Assembly: GCF_001422445.1 (NCBI RefSeq)
Contig: NZ_LMNA01000006.1
Location: 9,106 to 73,105 of the forward strand
DNA length: 64,000 bases
Direction of reading: 5' to 3'
Origin: Pseudorhodoferax sp. Leaf274
GTDB taxonomy: Bacteria; Pseudomonadota; Gammaproteobacteria; Burkholderiales; Burkholderiaceae_C
Under the pieces are notes generated by a model that was given only the letters and a program-made list of their open reading frames with translations, was not told the DNA's origin and did not search any database. The first letter of the stretch is position 1. Each line of letters opens with the position of its first letter. Made by a program: the position numbers and the translations under genes. Positions 56,328 to 64,000 of this stretch are shown piece after piece.

Positions 56328-57041
56328 ATGTACACCGCCAAAGGCCAACTCGACCGCGAGCACATGATCCGGCAGTACGTGCCGCTGGTGCGCCGCCTGG
56401 CGCACCACATGATCGCCAAGCTGCCCGCCAACGTGGAACTGGACGACCTGATCCAGGTCGGCATGATCGGCCTGTCCGAGGCGCTGACGCGCTACGAGGC
56501 GGCGCAGGGCGTGCAGTTCGAAACGTTTGCGACGCAACGCATCCGCGGCGCGATGATCGACGAGCTGCGCGAAGGCGACTGGATGTCGCGCGGCTCGCGC
56601 AAGAGCCAGAAGGACATCGAGCGCGCCGTGCAGCGCGTGGAGCAGCGCCTGGGCCGCAGCGCCAAGGAATCCGAGATCGCGGCCGAACTCGGCATGGCGC
56701 TCGGCGAATACCAGGAGCTGTTGAACAAGGTGCGCGGCACCCAGCTCGTGTACCTGGAAGACATGGGCGGCGACGAGGACGCCGAGGGTTTCCTGGACCG
56801 CCACACCGGCGACACCGAGGCCGACCCGCTGAACCTGCTGCGCAACGACCGCCTGCGCAGTGCGCTGGTCGAGGCCATCAAGTCGCTGCCCGAGCGCGAG
56901 CAGTACATCATGAGCATGTACTACGAGAAGGACCTGAATCTCAAGGAGATCGCCGCCGTGCTGGGCATCACCGAATCGCGCGTGTGCCAGCTGCACAGCC
57001 AGTCGGTGGCGCGGCTGCGCGCCAAGATGCGCGCGCACTGA
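56328..57041 (+). CDS. fliA: FliA, sigma-28 flagellar sigma factor
   Basis: 237 residues from the ATG at 56328 (MYTAKGQLDREHMIRQYVPL). Region 2 contains LDDLIQVGMIGLSEALTRYE and FETFATQRIRGAMIDELRE; region 4 contains LPEREQYIMSMYYEKDLNLKE and ITESRVCQLHSQSVARLR. An upstream GTG at 56286 lies within the FlhG-like gene and is less likely. FlgM (58437) is its anti-sigma factor. A strong terminator follows. Confidence 0.96.
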   Translation: MYTAKGQLDREHMIRQYVPLVRRLAHHMIAKLPANVELDDLIQVGMIGLSEALTRYEAAQGVQFETFATQRIRGAMIDELREGDWMSRGSRKSQKDIERAVQRVEQRLGRSAKESEIAAELGMALGEYQELLNKVRGTQLVYLEDMGGDEDAEGFLDRHTGDTEADPLNLLRNDRLRSALVEAIKSLPEREQYIMSMYYEKDLNLKEIAAVLGITESRVCQLHSQSVARLRAKMRAH

Positions 57042-57048
57042 CAGCGAA

Positions 57049-57068
57049 AAACCCGCCGCGGCGGGTTT
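57049..57068. terminator. Bidirectional intrinsic terminator between fliA and the PEP-CTERM gene
   Basis: A perfect palindrome, AAACCCGCC-GC-GGCGGGTTT, gives a GC stem flanked by A on one side and T on the other. It lies 7 bp after the fliA stop and 19 bp after the convergent PEP-CTERM gene's stop, so it can end both transcripts. Confidence 0.85.
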
Positions 57069-57087
57069 GCTGCGGGCGCGGCGGAAC

Positions 57088-57834
57088 TCAGGATTGGCGG
57101 CGGCGCACCGCCGTCAGGCCCACCAGTGCCAGCCCGACCAGCGCCAGGGATGCGGGCTCCGGCACTTGGCTTGCCAAGGGCTGCACGCGCGCGGGCACGC
57201 TGCCCGTGATCATGTCCTGCGCGCCGCTGGCCACCAGCGTCATCACGTAGGCGCCGTCCAGCGCATCCGAGGTGTTGACCGCACCGATGAAGGTGTTGAG
57301 CCACGAGGCCGTGCTGCTGTCCGCACCGTAGGCGACGCCGAACTGGCCCGCTGCCCAGTTCCAGCCGCTGGTGTCGTACAGGCTCTCCCAGATGCCGACC
57401 TGGATGGCAGCAGCCACCGCGCCGCTGCGCGGGTTCAGCCAGGCGTAGGGGTCGCTGGTGCCGTAGCGCGTGTTGAGCACGCTGTTCACCGCCCCGAGGA
57501 AATCGAGCGTGCGGGCCGTGCCGCCGTCCAGGTTCACCGTGTAGTCGACCTTGCGGCCGCCCCAGACGGTTTCGTCCAGGTCGTAGCAGTAGGCGTAGAA
57601 CTCCGACGCGCCGAGCACGAAGGTGGATGCCTGCACGCCGTTGAGGTTGGACAGCTTGCCGCTGAACATGCCGGCGGCGACGCCCAGCGTGCTCTTGCCA
57701 TAGCGGATCGCCATGTTGTCGGAGCCGACGGCGAAGATGTTGTCATCGAAGCTCACGCGCACGGTGGCGGCGCCGCACGCCGCGGCGGCAGTGGCGAGGA
57801 CGGCGAACGAGATCAGTTGCTTGATGGAATGCAT
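57088..57834 (-). CDS. PEP-CTERM domain secreted protein
   Basis: 248 residues. An N-terminal signal peptide (MHSIKQLISFAVLATAAAACG) precedes a beta-rich body without a known fold. The C-terminal sorting signal has the VPEPASLALVG motif, a membrane stretch LVGLALVGLTAV and RRR. Such proteins are processed by exosortase/XrtA and are linked to exopolysaccharide export, although no exosortase is in this window. The cysteine in AAAC could also be read as a lipobox. A longer frame reaching 57981 is rejected because the signal peptide starts at the ATG at 57834. Confidence 0.9.
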   Translation of the reverse strand: MHSIKQLISFAVLATAAAACGAATVRVSFDDNIFAVGSDNMAIRYGKSTLGVAAGMFSGKLSNLNGVQASTFVLGASEFYAYCYDLDETVWGGRKVDYTVNLDGGTARTLDFLGAVNSVLNTRYGTSDPYAWLNPRSGAVAAAIQVGIWESLYDTSGWNWAAGQFGVAYGADSSTASWLNTFIGAVNTSDALDGAYVMTLVASGAQDMITGSVPARVQPLASQVPEPASLALVGLALVGLTAVRRRQS

Positions 57835-57986
57835 GGTGCAAGCCATACAGCAGCATTTGTGCCAGCCGCAATCCAAATAATGGCGTGAACAAGCGCACGA
57901 TATGTGCAGGCCGCGGCGCAAATCTGCGACATTTCTCACACCGGCATCTGTCGGCCGATTTGACATCTGCGTGGCCCACAAAGCAA

Positions 57987-58009
57987 AACGCCCCGCACTG
58001 CGGGGCGTT
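57987..58009 (-). terminator. Intrinsic terminator after the flgA-flgM-flgN genes
   Basis: AACGCCCCGC (57987-57996), a 3-base loop and GCGGGGCGTT (58000-58009) form a perfect 10-bp stem. On the minus strand it is followed by TTTGC and TTTG. It lies 16 bp after the flgN stop. Confidence 0.8.
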
Positions 58010-58025
58010 CTGCAGCCGAATAGCT

Positions 58026-58397
58026 TCAGCGCGCCGGGGCCGAGTAGATCTGCGGCGCGGCGCCGCTGAAGCCGGCGCGCCGCCCTGGCGCCTGGTAGGT
58101 CGGCTGCCTCTGCGGCAGCACCACGGCCAGGCTGCGCGCCACCACCATGGCGCGGCGCGCCAGTTGGTCGCGCTGCTGCACCAGCGCGCGCGCCAGCCGG
58201 GCCAGCCGGTCCGCCACGGCGCGGGGCACGGGCGTGGGCTGGTCGGCCGCGGCATGGGCCAGTTGCACCAGGGCCTGCCGGAACGCGAGCGCGCCGGCCT
58301 CATAGGCAGGTGCATCGCCTAGCAGCAGCAAATGGGTCAGGGAGTCGAGCTGGGCCTCGGCCTCGGCCAGCTGGTGGAGAAAGCCCTCAGCCACCAT
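58026..58397 (-). CDS. flgN: FlgN-like flagellar export chaperone
   Basis: 123 residues, helical N-terminal two-thirds with LHQLAEAEAQLDSLTHLLLLGD, then a Pro/Gln-rich tail. FlgN binds the hook-filament junction proteins FlgK and FlgL. Sequence conservation is low. The call rests on size, helical pattern and its place directly after flgM. Confidence 0.8.
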   Translation of the reverse strand: MVAEGFLHQLAEAEAQLDSLTHLLLLGDAPAYEAGALAFRQALVQLAHAAADQPTPVPRAVADRLARLARALVQQRDQLARRAMVVARSLAVVLPQRQPTYQAPGRRAGFSGAAPQIYSAPAR

Positions 58398-58436
58398 GGC
58401 GGTGGCCCCGGTTCAGGGCCGGGCGCGGGCCAGGCC

Positions 58437-58772
58437 TCAGTGGCCGGTGGTGCGGCCCTTGGGTTGCAGCATTTCCTGCGCATTGGCGAGCATCTTGTCG
58501 GCAATGGCCTCGGGATCGATCTGGTAGCTGCCATCGGCGATCGCCGCCTTGACCTCGTCCACCTTGGCCTGGTCGATGTCGCCGGCATCCGCGCGGCGCG
58601 TGGCTTCCAGCGTCTTGCCCAGCGTGGACATGCTCACCGAAGTGCCCGGCGCGGCCGCAGGCGTGCGGACAGCGGCCGCCTTCGCCTGGGCGGCGGCTTC
58701 CGTCTCTGGCCCGGGCCGCTTGGCCGGGGGGGTGATTCCCGGGTTCGGGTCGGGCGTCTGTCCGATCTTCAT
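58437..58772 (-). CDS. flgM: FlgM, anti-sigma-28 factor
   Basis: 111 residues from the ATG at 58772 (MKIGQTPDPNPG). The N-terminal half is disordered and Pro/Ala-rich; the C-terminal half carries the FliA-binding helices (VDEVKAAIADGSYQIDPEAI, ADKMLANAQEML). It holds FliA inactive until exported through the completed hook. A sigma-28 promoter lies 43-69 bp upstream, so it is autoregulated by FliA. flgN follows. Confidence 0.95.
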   Translation of the reverse strand: MKIGQTPDPNPGITPPAKRPGPETEAAAQAKAAAVRTPAAAPGTSVSMSTLGKTLEATRRADAGDIDQAKVDEVKAAIADGSYQIDPEAIADKMLANAQEMLQPKGRTTGH

Positions 58773-58814
58773 TGCACTCTCCATCGCCCCCGTGGAAGGG
58801 GCATCGTGCTGATG

Positions 58815-58841
58815 CTATCGGCAGTTTCCGGAGCGACTTGA
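58815..58841 (-). promoter_or_regulatory. Sigma-28 (FliA) promoter of flgM-flgN
   Basis: On the minus strand TCAAGTCG (58841-58834), an 11-base spacer and GCCGATAG (58822-58815). The -10 matches the FliA consensus GCCGATAA at 7 of 8 and the spacing is exact. The -35 shares TCAAGT with the fliC promoter. Confidence 0.85.
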
Positions 58842-58873
58842 GGGCCAACATGCGAATTCCTTGGCAAACCGGG

Positions 58874-59575
58874 TCACATGGACATTTCGACTGTACGGGC
58901 GTCCAGCACGGTGCCCGTGAGGATGCGGCCGTTGTCCATGCGCACGCGTGCCGCCTGGCCGACCACGCCGACCGTCAGGGCCTGGCCGTCCGAACTGATC
59001 GAGAAGCCGGAGCCCTGCGCCACCACACGCACCTGGGCACCGGCCTGGAAGGCCAGCGGCGCCCGCACCATCGACTGGCGGATGGCCTGCCCGGGCTGGT
59101 AGCTGCGCGTGGTGATCTGGCCCACCCACAGCGCCGGATCGGCCAGCACGGGCGAACGGTCCTCGGCCCAGTCGACCTCGCCCTGCTCGGCGTCTTCGGC
59201 CGTCAGCACGGCGCCCTGGGCCACCGGCCCGCGCAGCATCCAGGCCGGCCCGAAGGCCTTGACCGTGATCGGCAGGAACACGCTCCAGCGCGTCGTCCCG
59301 TCGACGCAGCGCAGGCCCAGCCGCGTGCGGCCCCACAGCCGTGTGTTGGGCGGCAGGTAGGGTTCGACCTGGGCGCAGGGCGCCAGCTTCAGCCGGCTGT
59401 CCAGCGCACCCACGCTGACTTCCATGCGCAGCGGGCCCTTGGCGTCGGCCGGCAACTGGGCCAGCGCCTGGTCCACCCATTGCTGGCTGATCTGTTCGTA
59501 CTGCGCCCAGGCGGGGGCGCACAGCGCCGCCATCAGCGGCAGCGCGGCCTGGCGCAGCCTTCGTGCAAAGCCCAT
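58874..59575 (-). CDS. flgA: FlgA, P-ring assembly chaperone
   Basis: 233 residues. A signal peptide, MGFARRLRQAALPLMAALCAPAWA, is followed by a periplasmic SAF domain with GAVLTAEDAEQGEVDW, YQPGQAIRQSMVRAPLAFQ and a C-terminal GRILTGTVLDARTVEM. It assists FlgI ring assembly. The start is the ATG at 59575, preceded by AGGAGG, divergent from flgB. Confidence 0.95.
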   Translation of the reverse strand: MGFARRLRQAALPLMAALCAPAWAQYEQISQQWVDQALAQLPADAKGPLRMEVSVGALDSRLKLAPCAQVEPYLPPNTRLWGRTRLGLRCVDGTTRWSVFLPITVKAFGPAWMLRGPVAQGAVLTAEDAEQGEVDWAEDRSPVLADPALWVGQITTRSYQPGQAIRQSMVRAPLAFQAGAQVRVVAQGSGFSISSDGQALTVGVVGQAARVRMDNGRILTGTVLDARTVEMSM

Positions 59576-59767
59576 GGGGACACCTCCTGCAAGCTTGAAT
59601 GGGACGACCGCAACTGTAGGCAGGCCGCCGCCGCGCGAAACCGCGAACTGCCCGCCAAACACGCCCCTCATCCCGGCTTCGCGCGGGCAGCGGACTTCCA
59701 CAATTCCCGGCACCCCCTGCTCCGCCCGCACCTGTGGCGGAGCCAACCATTGCACGAGGTGATGCCC
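59576..59767. promoter_or_regulatory. Divergent flgA/flgB promoter region
   Basis: 192 bp between two genes pointing away from each other. CTTCCACAATTCCCGG at 59695-59710 matches the TTCCACAAT upstream of flhB and may contain the -10 for flgB. AGGAGG for flgA and GAGG for flgB are visible at the two ends. No sigma-28 match was seen, as expected for early or middle genes. Confidence 0.4.
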
Positions 59768-60193
59768 ATGTTGGACAAATTGACCGGCACGCTGGACTTC
59801 CAGGCCCGCGCCCTGCTGCTGCGCTCGGAGCGCCAGCGCACCATCGCGAGCAACATCGCCAACGTGGACACCCCCGGCTTCGTCGCACGCGACTACAAGT
59901 TCGGAGACGCGCTCAAGAACGTGATGCACGGCGACAAGGGCTACGTGGTCTCCACCGGCCAGGCCCGCACGCAGGCCGGCCACCTGCCGTTCTCGCGCAT
60001 CGGCGAACTGTCCGGCAGCAACGACCCCGAACTCGGCTACAGCGTGCAGGCCCAGCCCAACCTGGACCAGAACACGGTGGACCTGGACCGCGAACGCGCC
60101 AACTTCGTCGACAACACCGTGCGCTACGAGGCCGCGCTGCGCTTCATCAACGGCCAGGCCAAGACCATGCTGACGGCCATCCAGGGGCAATAA
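59768..60193 (+). CDS. flgB: FlgB, proximal rod protein
   Basis: 141 residues, starting MLDKLTGTLDFQARALLLRS. The N-terminal rod signature is SNIANVDTPGFVARDYKFGD, and the C-terminal helix ends RFINGQAKTMLTAIQG. The ATG at 59768 is preferred to the one at 59762 because GAGG then stands 8 bases away. First gene of the flg rod-hook operon. Confidence 0.96.
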   Translation: MLDKLTGTLDFQARALLLRSERQRTIASNIANVDTPGFVARDYKFGDALKNVMHGDKGYVVSTGQARTQAGHLPFSRIGELSGSNDPELGYSVQAQPNLDQNTVDLDRERANFVDNTVRYEAALRFINGQAKTMLTAIQGQ

Positions 60194-60204
60194 GGAGCCT
60201 TGCC

Positions 60205-60609
60205 ATGTCGATGTTCTCGATCTTCGGCGTCTCGGGCAGCGGCATCAGCGCCCAGTCGCAGCGGCTCAACGTGGTGGCGTCCAACCTGGCCAACGTCGAT
60301 GCCGTGGCCGGCCCGGACGCCCAGCCCTACAAGGCGCGCCAGGTGGTGTTCCAGACCACGCTGATGGGCGCCGACAGCGCCGCCGGCGTGTCCGTGCGCC
60401 AGGTCACCGAGAGCAACGCGCCGGCCCGCAAGGTGCTCGACCCGGACCACCCGCTGTCCGACGCCGACGGCTACGTGACGCACTCCAACGTCAACGCGGT
60501 CGAGGAGATGGTCAACATGATCTCGGCCTCGCGCTCCTACCAGAACAACGTGGAAGTCATGAACACGGCCAAGACGCTGCTGCTCAAGACGCTGCAGATG
60601 GGCCAGTGA
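60205..60609 (+). CDS. flgC: FlgC, proximal rod protein
   Basis: 134 residues. The N-terminal motif NVVASNLANVDAVAGPDAQP and the C-terminal VNAVEEMVNMISASRSYQNN are typical. AAGGAG lies 8 bases before the ATG, 11 bp after flgB. Confidence 0.97.
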   Translation: MSMFSIFGVSGSGISAQSQRLNVVASNLANVDAVAGPDAQPYKARQVVFQTTLMGADSAAGVSVRQVTESNAPARKVLDPDHPLSDADGYVTHSNVNAVEEMVNMISASRSYQNNVEVMNTAKTLLLKTLQMGQ

Positions 60610-60637
60610 GCCCGCGCCCACCAACCGAAAGCACACC

Positions 60638-61306
60638 ATGGCCATCAGCACCGACGTCCTCAACGCCACCAACGGCACCACCACGTCCAGCACGGGCACC
60701 ACCAGCAGCAAGAGCAAGAACGACTCGAGCGCGCAGGCGGTGCAGGACCGCTTCCTCAAGCTGCTGGTCGCGCAGCTGAACAACCAGGACCCGATGAACC
60801 CGCTGGACAACGCGCAGATGACCTCGCAGATCGCGCAGCTCAACACCGTCACGGGCATCGAGAACCTCAATTCCACCGTCGGCAACGTGCTGTCGCAGAT
60901 GGCCTCGATGCAGGCGCTGCAGGGCGCGGCCATGGTCGGCCGCGAGGTGCTGAACGAGGGCTCCACGCTGCAGGTCAGCGACAAGGTGGGCCGCGGCGCG
61001 TTCGATCTCTCGGCGAGCGCCGACAAGGTCAAGGTGGAGGTGCGCACCGCCAGCGGCACCCTCGTCGACACCATCGAAATGAATGCGTTGCCGGCTGGCC
61101 GCCACACCATCGAGTGGGATGCATCGAAGTACAGCGGCAGCGAAGCGCTGAACTTCACCGTGACGCCGACCAGCAAGAACACCGTCACCGCCACCGCGCT
61201 GCAGCGCTCGCGCGTCGAGTCCGTCAGCAACGAGAACAACGTGCTGACGCTGCAACTGGCCGGCGGCAAGTCGCTGGCCTACAGCAGCGTCAAGGCCATC
61301 CTCTGA
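60638..61306 (+). CDS. flgD: FlgD, hook cap and assembly protein
   Basis: 222 residues. The N-terminal region has DRFLKLLVAQLNNQDPMNPL and QMTSQIAQLNTVTGIENLN. The C-terminal half folds as FnIII/Tudor-like domains (LPAGRHTIEWDASKYSGSE). It caps the growing hook and is later discarded. Its Ser/Thr-rich N terminus is longer than usual. Confidence 0.96.
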   Translation: MAISTDVLNATNGTTTSSTGTTSSKSKNDSSAQAVQDRFLKLLVAQLNNQDPMNPLDNAQMTSQIAQLNTVTGIENLNSTVGNVLSQMASMQALQGAAMVGREVLNEGSTLQVSDKVGRGAFDLSASADKVKVEVRTASGTLVDTIEMNALPAGRHTIEWDASKYSGSEALNFTVTPTSKNTVTATALQRSRVESVSNENNVLTLQLAGGKSLAYSSVKAIL

Positions 61307-61331
61307 ACCCCCAACGCCTCAGGAGCTTTCC

Positions 61332-62558
61332 ATGGCATTCCAACAAGGTCTCTCCGGTCTGAACGCCGCCAGCAAGAACCTGGACGTGATCGGCCACAAC
61401 ATCGCCAACGCCAACACCACCGGCATGAAGGCCTCGCGCGCCGAGTTCGCCGAGCTGTACGCCAACGCGATGGGCACGGCCGGCGGCATCAACCAGGGCC
61501 TGGGCGTGGAGGTCAACACGGTCTCGCAGCAATTCACGCAGGGCAACCTGTCGGTGACCGGCAACTCGCTGGACGTGGCCATCAACGGCAACGGCTTCTT
61601 CCAGATCGACCAGCCCAACGGGGTGCGCGCCTACACCCGCGACGGCTCGTTCAAGCTGACCAAGGAAGGCCAGATCGTCACCAACGACAACGGCGCCCTG
61701 CTGGGCATCGTTGCCGACGCCAACGGCCTGATCCCGACCGGTGGCGCCATCGGCCCGCTGATGATGCCGGCCGGCGGCCAGATCGACGCCGCCCGCAGCA
61801 CGAAGCTGGACCTGCGCTTCAACCTGGACGCCAGCGCCACGGTGCCGACCGGCACCGCACCCGCTGCGCTGACGCCGCCGATCGAGACCTACGGCACCTC
61901 GGCCGTGGCCTACAACGCGCAGGGCACAGCCGTTCCCATCAGCATCTACTTCACCAAGACCGCCAACAACAGCTGGGACGTGTGGACCGCAGTGGACGGC
62001 GGCGCCATGACCAACAGCGGCAGCATGACCTTCGGCAACGACGGCGAGCTGACCTCGTCGCCGACGCTGACGTCGCTGAACCTCACGGAATCGGACGGCA
62101 CCACGACCTTCCCGGTCGCCATCAACCTGGAGCGCGCGACGCAGTACGGCTCCTCGCGCTTCGGCGTGACGAAGGGGCTGGCCGACGGCCAGACCTCGGG
62201 CCAGCTGACCGCCGTCAACATCAACGACAGCGGCGTGGTGCAGGGCGTCTACTCCAACGGCAAGACGCTGGCCGTCGGCCAGATCCAGCTGGCCACCTTC
62301 ACCAACGCCCAGGGCCTGGCGCCGGTCGGCGGCAACCTGTGGCTGGCCACGGCCGCCTCGGGCATGACGCCCACCGCCACCGGCACGCCGGGCAGCGGCA
62401 ACCTGGGCGTGGTGCGTGCCGGCACGCTGGAGGACTCCAACGTCGACCTGACCAAGGAGCTCGTGAACATGATGACCGCGCAGCGCACCTACCAGGCCAA
62501 CGCGCAGACCATCAAGACGCAGGACCAGGTCCTGAACACCATCCTCAACATCCGCTAA
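61332..62558 (+). CDS. flgE: FlgE, flagellar hook protein
   Basis: 408 residues. The N-terminal motif MAFQQGLSGLNAASKNLDVI with GHNIANANTTGMKAS, and the C-terminal VDLTKELVNMMTAQRTYQAN, frame a variable middle. It polymerises as the hook under FlgD. AGGAG stands 8 bases before the ATG. Confidence 0.97.
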   Translation: MAFQQGLSGLNAASKNLDVIGHNIANANTTGMKASRAEFAELYANAMGTAGGINQGLGVEVNTVSQQFTQGNLSVTGNSLDVAINGNGFFQIDQPNGVRAYTRDGSFKLTKEGQIVTNDNGALLGIVADANGLIPTGGAIGPLMMPAGGQIDAARSTKLDLRFNLDASATVPTGTAPAALTPPIETYGTSAVAYNAQGTAVPISIYFTKTANNSWDVWTAVDGGAMTNSGSMTFGNDGELTSSPTLTSLNLTESDGTTTFPVAINLERATQYGSSRFGVTKGLADGQTSGQLTAVNINDSGVVQGVYSNGKTLAVGQIQLATFTNAQGLAPVGGNLWLATAASGMTPTATGTPGSGNLGVVRAGTLEDSNVDLTKELVNMMTAQRTYQANAQTIKTQDQVLNTILNIR

Positions 62559-62567
62559 GGCTGAGCC

Positions 62568-63308
62568 ATGGACCACATCATCTACACCGCGATGACCGGC
62601 GCCCTCGCCGCCTCCGGACGGCAGGCGGTGTTGTCCAACAACCTCGCCAACGTCTCGACGACCGGTTTCCGGGCCGAGCTGTCGAACTTCCGTTCGGTGC
62701 CGCTGAACGGCCCGGGCTCCAGCAGCCGGGTGTTCGCGCTGGAGACCACGCGCGGCCACGACGAGAAGGCCGGCCCGGTGCAGCGCACCGGCCGCAACCT
62801 GGACGCCATGGCACGCGACAACGCCTGGTTCGCGGTGCAGGGGCTGGACGGCACCGAGGCCTACACGCGCGGCGGCTCCTTCGAGATCACGGCCGCCGGC
62901 ACGCTCGTCACGCCGACCGGCCTGCCCGTGCTCAGCGACGGCGGCGCGCCCATCGACGTGCCGCCCAATGCCGAGATCACGCTGGGCTCGGACGGCAGCA
63001 TCACGGCCAAGGTCGGCAACCTGCCGCCCACCAACATGGGCCGGCTCAAGCTGGCCACGCCGACGGCGGAAGACAAGCTCAAGCGCAGCGACGACGGGCT
63101 GTTCCGCACCACCTCGGGCGACCCCCTGCCGAGCGATGCGAACGCACGCATGGCCGCCGGAGCGCTCGAAGGCTCGAACGTGAATGCCGTGGAAACCATG
63201 GTCGGCATGATCCAGGTGGCGCGCCAGTTCGAAGTCCAGATGCGTCTGTTGCAACTCGCCGAAGCCGGCGACAAGAGCGCCAGCCAGTTGCTGGGCACCC
63301 AAGGTTAA
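62568..63308 (+). CDS. flgF: FlgF, proximal rod protein
   Basis: 246 residues. N-terminal MDHIIYTAMTGALAASGRQA and SNNLANVSTTGFRAELSNFR, and C-terminal NVNAVETMVGMIQVARQFE, are typical of the rod family. It lies 9 bp after flgE. Confidence 0.97.
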   Translation: MDHIIYTAMTGALAASGRQAVLSNNLANVSTTGFRAELSNFRSVPLNGPGSSSRVFALETTRGHDEKAGPVQRTGRNLDAMARDNAWFAVQGLDGTEAYTRGGSFEITAAGTLVTPTGLPVLSDGGAPIDVPPNAEITLGSDGSITAKVGNLPPTNMGRLKLATPTAEDKLKRSDDGLFRTTSGDPLPSDANARMAAGALEGSNVNAVETMVGMIQVARQFEVQMRLLQLAEAGDKSASQLLGTQG

Positions 63309-63320
63309 GAAAGGTTCGCC

Positions 63321-64000
63321 ATGATCAATTCGCTCTGGATCTCCAAGACCGGCATGGAAGCGCAGCAGACGCAGCTGGACGTCATCTCGCACAACCTGGC
63401 CAACGTCTCGACGACCGGCTTCAAGCGCTCCAACGCGGTGTTCGAAGACCTGATCTACCAGAACCTGCGCCAGGTCGGCGCCAACAACACCGAGGCCGAG
63501 CAGCTGCCCACCGGCCTGCAGCTGGGCCTGGGCGTACGCACCGTGGCCACCAGCCGGCAGTACTCGCAGGGCTCGCTGCAGCTGACGGAGAACCGCTTCG
63601 ACGTGGCCATCAACGGCAACGGCTTCTTCAACGTGCAGCTGCCCGACGGCACCGTGGGCTACACGCGCGACGGCAGCTTCGAGGTCGACTCGCAGGGCCG
63701 CCTGGTGACCTCCAACGGCCTGCCGGTGGCCAACGGCATCACGATCCCGCCCAACACCGTCAACGTCACGATCAGCGAGACGGGCGTGGTCTCGGTGGTG
63801 CTGCCGGGCAACGCGGCGCCGCAGCAGGTGGGCACGATCGCCATGTCCAACTTCGTCAACCCGCCGGGCCTGGAGCCGCGCGGCCAGAACATCTTCACCG
63901 AGACCGCCGCTTCGGGCCAGCCCCAGGGCGGCACGCCGGGCACCAACGGCCTGGGCGTGATGCGCCAGAACTACCTGGAGACGTCCAACGTCAACGTGGT
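63321..64000 (+). CDS. flgG: FlgG, distal rod protein (3' end outside window)
   Basis: At least 226 residues are present, out of about 260 usual. The N terminus MINSLWISKTGMEAQQTQLD and SHNLANVSTTGFKRSNAVFE identifies it, and the sequence runs off the right edge in the C-terminal region (YLETSNVNV). It forms the distal rod between FlgF and the hook. Confidence 0.97.
   Translation, partial: MINSLWISKTGMEAQQTQLDVISHNLANVSTTGFKRSNAVFEDLIYQNLRQVGANNTEAEQLPTGLQLGLGVRTVATSRQYSQGSLQLTENRFDVAINGNGFFNVQLPDGTVGYTRDGSFEVDSQGRLVTSNGLPVANGITIPPNTVNVTISETGVVSVVLPGNAAPQQVGTIAMSNFVNPPGLEPRGQNIFTETAASGQPQGGTPGTNGLGVMRQNYLETSNVNV

Overview
The window is high-GC DNA carrying one of the large flagellar and chemotaxis regions of a betaproteobacterium. 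Gene order, the CheD/CheB/CheR set, FliO-P-Q-R next to AlkB, a PEP-CTERM protein and Comamonadaceae-like proteins suggest Burkholderiales, probably a relative of Acidovorax or Variovorax. That placement is inference from gene content; no 16S or other marker gene is present.

Layout. 1-1531: end of a phospholipase D-type lipoprotein gene. 1534-7746 (minus): chemotaxis operon reading CheZ-like protein, CheY, CheA, CheW, CheR, CheD, CheB. 7906-10625 (plus): receiver-kinase plus NarL-type regulator and an aldo/keto reductase. 10613-22139 (minus): tightly overlapping operon fliF-G-H-I-J-K-L-M-N-O-P-Q-R ending in alkB; fliE diverges from it at 22315. 22741-24836 (minus): a lower-GC restriction-modification pair with a LexA-like box in front, wedged between fliE and fliT. 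24921-28527 (minus): fliC-fliD-fliS-fliT. 28885-30111 (plus): a second, divergent flagellin. 30166-43815 (minus): a glycan island with a 2511-residue protein containing four TPR plus GT41 (OGT/SPINDLY) modules, then CDP-glucose pathway genes rfbF and rfbG, a 3,5-epimerase-like protein, a C-methyltransferase, a DegT aminotransferase, a NeuD-type acyltransferase and a CmcI-family protein. 44089-47040 (plus): motA, motB, cheY, cheZ. 47080-50618: two unrecognised overlapping genes, one with a zinc-protease-like HEITH motif. 50712-57041: flhB, flhA, flhF, a degenerate flhG, fliA. 57088-57834 (minus): PEP-CTERM protein. 58026-59575 (minus): flgA, flgM, flgN. 59768 to the right edge: flgB-C-D-E-F and the start of flgG.

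How it works together. The fli, flh and flg genes supply basal body, export apparatus, hook, cap and filament. FliA and FlgM supply late-gene control, and two good sigma-28 promoters are visible, before fliC and before flgM. MotAB and two CheY plus two CheZ-family proteins supply power and switching. The island beside the flagellins most likely makes an unusual CDP-activated branched amino-sugar and attaches a glycan to flagellin. The most unusual items are the four-module GT41 protein, the unknown HEITH gene pair, and the restriction-modification pair with its LexA-like operator.
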